DNA of 60,590 nucleotides from Chitinophagaceae bacterium (GTDB lineage: Bacteria; Bacteroidota; Bacteroidia; Chitinophagales; REEL01), in NCBI GenBank assembly GCA_007695095.1, contig REEL01000071.1, positions 1 to 60,590 on the forward strand, read 5' to 3'. The notes below the pieces were generated by a model, which saw nothing but the letters and a program-made list of their open reading frames with translations, made no database searches and was not told where the DNA came from. A program made the translations under genes and the position numbers. Shown here piece after piece: positions 55,462 through 60,590 of the stretch. How positions within the stretch are numbered: position 1 is the stretch's first letter; each line of letters opens with the position of its first letter.

Positions 55462-56385
55462 TTATTTGTCAAGAATTACAGTATTGGGTTTCAGGCTGAA
55501 AATTTTCATATTTTTTTTATCAAAATATAAGTCAATGCGCCCCAAACGGATGCCTCCCCAGCCTACCTGATTGATTATCACATCTTTACCCAGTTTGTTT
55601 TTAAGTAACACCGGCTCGTCAAGGAAGGTATGTGTGTGTCCTCCAATGATCATATCTATGTTTTCTGTCTGTGAGGCGATGGTATGATCTGATATTCTTT
55701 CCGGGTCAGCGTACCTAAAACCAAGATGACTTAAAGCAATCACATAGTTGCAATTATAATCATTTTTTAGAATTTCAGAATACTTATTGGCAGCTTTAAC
55801 CGGATCGGTATATTTTGTGTTTCCATATAATGAAGGAGGAACCAGGCCTTCCAGTTTTATTCCTAAACCCAGTATTCCAATTTTTATATTCCCTTTTTGA
55901 AATACCTTATACGGCTTAAATTCATTTTCTAAAATGGTATCTTTAAAATCATAATTTGCAGAAACGAAATCAAATGAGGCATTTGGGAGCTGTCTTTTCA
56001 GGCCATCCAGTCCGGCGTCAAAATCATGATTTCCCAGAGTAGCTAAATCATAGCCCATCATAGACATGCTTTTGATTTCCGGTTCTCCTAAATAAAAATT
56101 AAAATAAGGGGTTCCCTGAAAAATATCGCCTGCATCTACTAGAAGTACGTTTTTTTCCCGGCTTCTGATACTTTTAATTAGGGTTGCCCGCCTGCTAATT
56201 CCTCCCATCCCTTCAAACCTGGAACCTTCCGGAAAGGGTTCCATTCGCGAATGAGTGTCATTTGTATGTAGCAAAACTAGTTTTTCTAATGCCCCTTCAG
56301 CTAATGCTTCAAAGGGAAATTTTCCAATCCCGAATGCTAAAGTTGCCAAACCGGCATTTTGTATAAATTTTCTTCTATTGAACAT
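55462..56385 (-). CDS. Metallophosphoesterase, 5'-nucleotidase N-terminal domain as a separate gene
   Basis: This 307-residue protein is the catalytic half of a UshA-type 5'-nucleotidase. It begins with a twin-arginine signal, MFNRRKFIQNAG. The metal motifs are LLHTNDTHS, VDAGDIFQG, LGNHDFDAGL, ALSHLG and IGGHTHTF, all intact. It lacks the C-terminal substrate-binding domain, which is encoded by the overlapping gene just upstream. The two would work together in the periplasm to take phosphate from nucleotides. The start codon lies within the preceding gene, overlapping by 11 bp, so translation is coupled. Confidence 0.92.
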   Translation of the reverse strand: MFNRRKFIQNAGLATLAFGIGKFPFEALAEGALEKLVLLHTNDTHSRMEPFPEGSRFEGMGGISRRATLIKSIRSREKNVLLVDAGDIFQGTPYFNFYLGEPEIKSMSMMGYDLATLGNHDFDAGLDGLKRQLPNASFDFVSANYDFKDTILENEFKPYKVFQKGNIKIGILGLGIKLEGLVPPSLYGNTKYTDPVKAANKYSEILKNDYNCNYVIALSHLGFRYADPERISDHTIASQTENIDMIIGGHTHTFLDEPVLLKNKLGKDVIINQVGWGGIRLGRIDLYFDKKNMKIFSLKPNTVILDK

Positions 56386-57136
56386 ATTTAACCCTCCCGT
56401 CTAATTTAGAAGTTATTGGTTTATCAGATTCTTTCAGATATTTTAAGTAATCAAAAATGGCATCCCTGAAAAGTACACCCAGATTTTCTCTTGGTAAATC
56501 TACTAAAAAGGGAAGCCTGTCTCCTCCGTCAGCGAGAAAGTCAGATAATACGACCGTATAAATTTTATCAGCAACCGGAGCTTCTCCATTAATTTTTAAG
56601 CTTTCCAATTTTCTGTTGTTAATTTCTAATTCCATTCCGGCTACCGGCCAGCCATTCCAATCGGCAATTACTTCTCCCAGTTTGATTAAAGTTTGAGCAT
56701 CTAATTCCATTATAACCAAAAAATTGTCAAAAGGCATTAATTCGAAAATGTCGCCTTTGGTAAGTTCTCCCTCCGGAATGTTGGGCACCCTTAGTCCACC
56801 AATATTTACTATAGCAATGTCCACCGGCTTATTGTAATAAGTTTTGCCCTGATGCAAAATCAGGTCAGCGACAAAATTACCCAGTAAAGATTCCGGCTGC
56901 GCTCTGGGCATATCAAATGGAGCGTAACCAACCACCTCATTCATTTCTTCTTCCAGCGCTTCTTTATATGTAGCCAAAAAGGCTTCCATTTCTGAAGATT
57001 TTTCTATGGATTCTTCAATTTCATAGCTTCCATAGGTAGCCTTGCTTATGCTTAAATCTTTTGAAGAGCTGCACCCATTTAATAAAAGGCCAATTGTTAT
57101 TACAAAGGAGAAAATTTTTAAAAATGTATTATTCAT
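56375..57136 (-). CDS. 5'-nucleotidase C-terminal domain lipoprotein
   Basis: This 253-residue protein is a lipoprotein (LLNGC, Cys22) whose mature part matches the 5'-nucleotidase C-terminal (5_nucleotid_C) domain. It shows the NFVADLILH helix, the NIGGLRVPNIPEGELTKGDI substrate-binding motif (NGGGIR in UshA) and LMPFDNFLV. In UshA this domain follows the metallophosphoesterase in one chain; here it is a separate gene placed first, with the catalytic gene second and overlapping it by 11 bp. One part is a lipoprotein and the other a Tat substrate, so they would meet in the periplasm. Confidence 0.92.
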   Translation of the reverse strand: MNNTFLKIFSFVITIGLLLNGCSSSKDLSISKATYGSYEIEESIEKSSEMEAFLATYKEALEEEMNEVVGYAPFDMPRAQPESLLGNFVADLILHQGKTYYNKPVDIAIVNIGGLRVPNIPEGELTKGDIFELMPFDNFLVIMELDAQTLIKLGEVIADWNGWPVAGMELEINNRKLESLKINGEAPVADKIYTVVLSDFLADGGDRLPFLVDLPRENLGVLFRDAIFDYLKYLKESDKPITSKLDGRVKYVQ

Positions 57137-57169
57137 GTTTTTCTTAAGTGCTTTTAGTTTTAAAATAGA

Positions 57170-58750
57170 TTAGAAGCTATCTTTATGTTCACCAAAAATA
57201 TTTCTCAGGCAATCGGAAATTTCTCCTAAGGTTACAAGGTTCTCAACGGCTTCAATAACGGCAGGCATGATATTTTCATCTGCATTTACTTTATCGGTTA
57301 AATTTTTAAGACATTGATTTACTTTTTCTGTATCTCTTTTTTTTCTTAAAATTCTAAGCTTTTCAATTTGTTGAATACGGATACTGTCATCTACCGAAAA
57401 TAATTTATCAAAAGGGGGTTCTTTTGTTTGAAACTTATTAACTCCAACAATAACCTTTTCCTTACTTTCAATTTGTTGTTGATAATCATAAGCAGATTGA
57501 GCTATTTGTTCTTGTATATATCCATCTTCTATAGCACTTACAGAACCTCCCATAGCATCTATAGTATCAATGATTTCCCGGGCTTTTTCCTCTATTTGAT
57601 CGGTTAGATTTTCAATAAAATATGAACCGGCTAAAGGATCTGCCGTATCTGCCACACCACTTTCATAAGCAATGATTTGCTGCGTTCTTAGAGCAATGGA
57701 AGCCGCTTCTTCAGTAGGTAGAGAAAGTGCTTCGTCATAGCCGTTTGTGTGCAATGATTGAGTTCCGCCGAGCACAGCCGAAAGAGCCTGTAAGGTAACT
57801 CTTGAAATATTATTTAAGGGTTGTTGAGCACTTAGAGTTGATCCGCCTGTCTGTGTATGAAAACGCATCATTTGCGCTTTAGGGTCAGTAGCTCCTAATT
57901 CTTTGGTAATGTGAGCCCACATTCTTCTGGCTGCACGAAATTTGGCTATTTCTTCAAAAAAATTGTTATGTGCATTGAAAAAAAAGCTTAATCTTCTGGC
58001 AAATACATTTATATCTAATCCTTTTTCAATGGCGGCCTTACAATAAGACTTTCCGTTGGCTAAGGTAAAAGCGACTTCCTGAGCTGCATTAGACCCGGCT
58101 TCACGTATATGATAACCGGAAATTGAAATCGTATTCCATGCGGGTAAATATTGACTGCAATATTCAAAGATGTCTGTGATAATTTTCATTGAAGGCTTAG
58201 GAGGGTATATGTAAGTTCCCCTGGCAGCATATTCTTTGAGAATATCATTTTGAATAGTACCTGACAGCTTTGATAAATCTGCATTTTGTTTTTTTGCAAC
58301 AGCAACATATAAGGCAAGCAGAATAAATCCGGTTGCATTTATAGTCATTGAAGTTGAAATCTTATCTAAAGGAATGTCTTTTAAAAGCAACTCCATATCT
58401 TCAATAGAGTCAATTGCAACACCCACTTTTCCAACTTCACCTTCAGAAAAGTGATGATCAGAATCATAACCGATTTGAGTTGGCAAATCAAAAGCTACTG
58501 AAAGTCCTGTTGTTCCCTGAGAAAGTAAATAATGATATCTTTTGTTAGATTCCTCTGCAGTTGAAAAGCCTGCATATTGCCTCATTGTCCAAAAACGACC
58601 TCTGTACATATTAGGATGAATTCCTCTGGTAAAAGGGAACTCACCGGGTATTTCAGCTTTATGATCAGCTAAGGTATAGGTTGGTTTTATTTCTATTCCG
58701 GAGTCCGTTAAAAAACGCTCCTTTCTTTCTGTTGCTTTTTTACTGCTCAT
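57170..58750 (-). CDS. Methylmalonyl-CoA mutase, large catalytic subunit (stand-alone)
   Basis: This 526-residue protein is the TIM-barrel part of a B12 acyl-CoA mutase. The B12-binding domain is missing, so a small subunit must be encoded elsewhere. The residues match P. shermanii methylmalonyl-CoA mutase with a constant offset of 30: Tyr59 (Y89), Gln167 (Q197), Arg177 (R207), and Tyr213-His214 (Y243-H244). Tyr and Arg at the first and third of these mark methylmalonyl specificity; isobutyryl-CoA mutases have Phe and Gln there. It links propionyl-CoA and odd-chain or branched amino-acid carbon to succinyl-CoA. It has its own promoter and ends 33 bp before the 5'-nucleotidase gene pair, possibly in one transcript. 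Confidence 0.94.
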   Translation of the reverse strand: MSSKKATERKERFLTDSGIEIKPTYTLADHKAEIPGEFPFTRGIHPNMYRGRFWTMRQYAGFSTAEESNKRYHYLLSQGTTGLSVAFDLPTQIGYDSDHHFSEGEVGKVGVAIDSIEDMELLLKDIPLDKISTSMTINATGFILLALYVAVAKKQNADLSKLSGTIQNDILKEYAARGTYIYPPKPSMKIITDIFEYCSQYLPAWNTISISGYHIREAGSNAAQEVAFTLANGKSYCKAAIEKGLDINVFARRLSFFFNAHNNFFEEIAKFRAARRMWAHITKELGATDPKAQMMRFHTQTGGSTLSAQQPLNNISRVTLQALSAVLGGTQSLHTNGYDEALSLPTEEAASIALRTQQIIAYESGVADTADPLAGSYFIENLTDQIEEKAREIIDTIDAMGGSVSAIEDGYIQEQIAQSAYDYQQQIESKEKVIVGVNKFQTKEPPFDKLFSVDDSIRIQQIEKLRILRKKRDTEKVNQCLKNLTDKVNADENIMPAVIEAVENLVTLGEISDCLRNIFGEHKDSF

Positions 58751-58825
58751 TCGGTATATTAGATTTTCTGGTTACTAAGGTAAAAATTAAAGCTGTAATC
58801 TTCATTAGATGGATTTTGTTTTTCA

Positions 58826-58854
58826 CAAATTTAACGCAGGGGAAACGCTTGAAA
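58826..58854 (-). promoter_or_regulatory. Predicted promoter of the mutase gene
   Basis: On the minus strand TAAATTTG (58826-58833) is a perfect -7 element, and TTTC (58851-58854) 17 bp upstream is a one-mismatch -33 element. The start codon is 75 bp downstream. Confidence 0.5.
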
Positions 58855-58897
58855 CATTAAAAAAAACTAAGATTGTAAAGCTTATATAAAGTTAAAT

Positions 58898-59374
58898 TTA
58901 GAAGTTAAGTATGAATCCAAAATTTGCGCCACCACTTGTAATATGCAATTTGGGTTTTGTTTGATTGAATGATGATTCATTTCGATTTTCATTGTAGGTT
59001 ATCGTTGCCATTTTTTTTAAGCTTAAATATCTGACATTTAAAGGAACGGAAAGTAAAACAATACCACCTCCGATAGCAGCGATTTCCCAATTTAGTTTGG
59101 AACCATATAAATAGTTTGCTAATTGATAACCAATTATAAAACCTCCTATACTACTGAGAACTCTGCCTATTCTTTTATTTGCCTCCGCTCTTCGTAAGTA
59201 ATGTGCAGACAAGTCATTTGTTTGAAGAATGTTTTTTAATTCAGTATCTGAAAGTTGTTTATCATCTTGATAGAAGTTAATTCCTCCAAAAATCGGCTTA
59301 TATACTATTTCTTGAGAATGAGTAAACTTCAAATTTATACACATAAGAAAAAATAAAAAAACAAAGCGTTGCAT
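58898..59374 (-). CDS. Small secreted or membrane protein of unknown function
   Basis: This 158-residue protein starts at ATG 59374 (MQRFVFLFFLMC), giving a signal peptide that ends near FTHSQ. A hydrophobic, glycine-rich pair of helices follows in the middle (IGRVLSSIGGFIIGYQL and IAAIGGGIVLLSVPL), and the C-terminus has strands ending in Phe (GGANFGFILNF). I recognise the type (a periplasmic or outer-membrane small protein of Bacteroidota) but no family. It is transcribed alone, divergent from the DUF2911 gene. Confidence 0.65.
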   Translation of the reverse strand: MQRFVFLFFLMCINLKFTHSQEIVYKPIFGGINFYQDDKQLSDTELKNILQTNDLSAHYLRRAEANKRIGRVLSSIGGFIIGYQLANYLYGSKLNWEIAAIGGGIVLLSVPLNVRYLSLKKMATITYNENRNESSFNQTKPKLHITSGGANFGFILNF

Positions 59375-59494
59375 ATCAGGCAATTATTAGATTTTTTAAC
59401 CTTTTTCAAGTAAAAATACAAATGTCAATGCTAAATTAAACTTAAATATCTGCATATGCTTTTAACTTTTTTAAAATAATAGTATAAAGTTCAT

Positions 59495-59502
59495 TAAATT
59501 TG
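59495..59502 (+). promoter_or_regulatory. Predicted -7 element for the DUF2911 gene
   Basis: TAAATTTG is a perfect -7 element 21 bp before the start codon. A T run at 59467-59472 sits where a -33 TTTG would be, with the wrong base at the end. Confidence 0.5.
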
Positions 59503-59523
59503 AACTTATCAAAAAAATAAAAT

Positions 59524-60453
59524 ATGAAATCAGTATCTTTTTATGCAGCACTTATTTTGCTGACCACCTTGTTTGCTTGCTCCGAAAACAGTCAACAAGC
59601 AAGTGAAGAAACTATGGACAAAAAAGAAAAGAAAGTTAAAGAAAATGACGAAAAAGTTGATTTAAGATTCCCTGCTATAAGCCCAAGGTCTCAGGTAAAT
59701 CAGGTTATAGGCGTTACAGATGTTCGCATTGACTACAGCAGGCCTGCTGTAAGAGAAAGAGTAGTCTGGGGAGAGCTTGTTCCTTATAATGAAATTTGGA
59801 GAACAGGTGCAAATGCACCAACAACTATTAAATTGCAGCATGATGTAATGGTAAATGGAAATCCTGTTGCAGCCGGAAAATATTCTATAATTACAATTCC
59901 GAATGAGAATGGCAACTGGAAACTTATGTTCCATAAAGACACAGAGGTTAATAGTTCTATTGGCTACGATGAAGCAAATGATGCATTGCAACTTGAACTA
60001 CAAGCAGAAAGTACAGACGTTCATTATGAAATGATGACGTTTAAGTTTATAGATGTAACGGAAACAAGTGGAACCGCTGTGATGGCATGGGAAAATCTTC
60101 AGATTGAATTTGATATTGAAGTTAACACACATGATATCGTATTGAAAAAGATCGACAAGGCTATTAAAAATGCCGATGATGATGACTGGATGGTTTATAG
60201 TCAGTCTGCAAGATATCTTGTTAGTAAAGGCGAAAGAATGGAAGATGCAGAAAAATGGATTAACAAATCTATTTCAATTGAAGAAAACTGGAGAAATTAC
60301 TTTGCAAAAGCAAACCTTAGAGAGAAGCAGGGAGATATTCCAAGAGCCATAGAGCTTACTGAGAAAGCACTTGAAGCAGGAAGAAAAGATGAATCTTTTG
60401 GAGCAGAAGGGTTCCTAATAGGAAATTTGGAGCGGTTAAAATCTGAAATTTAG
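59524..60453 (+). CDS. DUF2911 lipoprotein with C-terminal TPR-like helices
   Basis: This 309-residue protein has a lipoprotein signal (TTLFACS, Cys19) and a charged linker. The DUF2911 domain (about 45-190) shows the marks SPRSQVNQVIGVTDVRIDYS, VPYNEIWRTGANAPTTI and AAGKYSIITIP. A short helical tail (about 200-305) includes AEKWINKSISIEENWRNYFAKA-like repeats that look like TPR units; I quote only part of them: AKANLREKQGDIPRAIEL. The function of DUF2911 is unknown. A strong terminator follows 32 bp after the stop. Confidence 0.85.
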   Translation: MKSVSFYAALILLTTLFACSENSQQASEETMDKKEKKVKENDEKVDLRFPAISPRSQVNQVIGVTDVRIDYSRPAVRERVVWGELVPYNEIWRTGANAPTTIKLQHDVMVNGNPVAAGKYSIITIPNENGNWKLMFHKDTEVNSSIGYDEANDALQLELQAESTDVHYEMMTFKFIDVTETSGTAVMAWENLQIEFDIEVNTHDIVLKKIDKAIKNADDDDWMVYSQSARYLVSKGERMEDAEKWINKSISIEENWRNYFAKANLREKQGDIPRAIELTEKALEAGRKDESFGAEGFLIGNLERLKSEI

Positions 60454-60484
60454 GCATACAAATTCTAAATTCTTTAAAATATAG

Positions 60485-60519
60485 AAAGGGCAGAGGTTTT
60501 AAATCTCTGCCCTTTTTTT
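60485..60519 (+). terminator. Intrinsic terminator after the DUF2911 gene
   Basis: An 11-bp stem (60485-60495 with 60505-60515) containing GGGCAGAG and CTCTGCCC is followed by a run of T residues. The remaining 70 bp to the window end hold no recognisable feature. Confidence 0.9.
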
Positions 60520-60590
60520 ATTGTTGCTTAAACAAAATTGTGTGTAAAAAAAGTTTATCTGGCTATATACATTTTGCCGAACCCACTATG

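Noticed and set aside
1-60590. CRISPR arrays, insertion sequences, prophage or toxin-antitoxin modules
   Set aside because: I looked for direct repeats, transposase motifs and paired small genes and saw none.

Overview
This is an AT-rich stretch of a Bacteroidota chromosome with ordinary gene density. The assignment rests on several visible traits: upstream regions carry the Bacteroidota -7 element TAnnTTTG instead of -35/-10 boxes; secreted proteins end in type IX secretion (T9SS) sorting domains; and there are DUF5686 and TonB-dependent barrel proteins with CarboxypepD_reg N-termini. The kynurenine, acetyl-CoA synthetase and methylmalonyl-CoA mutase genes suggest an aerobic or facultative heterotroph. 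I see no insertion sequence, prophage, CRISPR array or rRNA operon. There is one tRNA (Asp, GTC). The closest order cannot be fixed from the sequence alone.

Layout. 1-9.9 kb: obg and adk, a ScfR-type regulator, a PH-domain membrane protein, an orphan PAS histidine kinase that lacks its phospho-acceptor histidine, an orphan peptide-type binding lipoprotein, acs and a small unknown gene. 9.9-10.8 kb: a gene-poor gap holding the tRNA, a perfect palindromic terminator and promoters. 10.8-15.9 kb: accA, an unknown gene and dapA in a tight operon, then a DUF5686 outer-membrane protein. 16-19.3 kb: a Kef-type antiporter and a small convergent gene. 19.4-24.7 kb (minus): a large propeller/barrel protein, an EamA transporter and yicC, almost without gaps. 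24.8-26.5 kb: an MBL hydrolase and a WlbA/WbpB sugar dehydrogenase closed by a strong terminator. 26.5-31 kb (minus): a T9SS-secreted alpha/beta-hydrolase-like protein and a TonB receptor. 31-37 kb: a short-chain dehydrogenase, a TrmH-like protein with altered catalytic residues, a LiaF-like protein, comM, a small T9SS protein and a trypsin-like protease. 37-48 kb: a penicillin-acylase-like Ntn hydrolase, a carboxy-terminal protease, a TolC-type protein, a canonical SpoU methyltransferase, nfu, anmK and a large PKD/CHU_C surface protein. 48-52.4 kb (minus): a kynurenine operon (3-hydroxyanthranilate dioxygenase, ACMS decarboxylase, kynureninase, kynurenine monooxygenase). 52.5-60.5 kb: a TspO-like membrane protein, a lipoprotein, dnaA, a 5'-nucleotidase split into two overlapping genes, the large subunit of methylmalonyl-CoA mutase, a small secreted protein and a DUF2911 lipoprotein.

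How the genes fit together. Acyl-CoA and amino-acid carbon flow recurs: acs, accA, methylmalonyl-CoA mutase, the kynurenine route and a regulator family known for sensing short-chain acyl metabolism. Envelope biology is the other theme: AnmK (cell-wall recycling), WlbA (uronic amino sugar), T9SS cargo, barrels and proteases.

I did not find a clearly new multi-gene system. The most unusual signal is that several proteins keep a recognisable enzyme fold but have lost or changed key catalytic residues: the kinase at 3976, the SPOUT protein at 31931, a gluzincin-like domain at 21254 and possibly the secreted esterase at 26531. The regulator at 1760 also lacks its metalloprotease motif, but I believe that is normal for its family.
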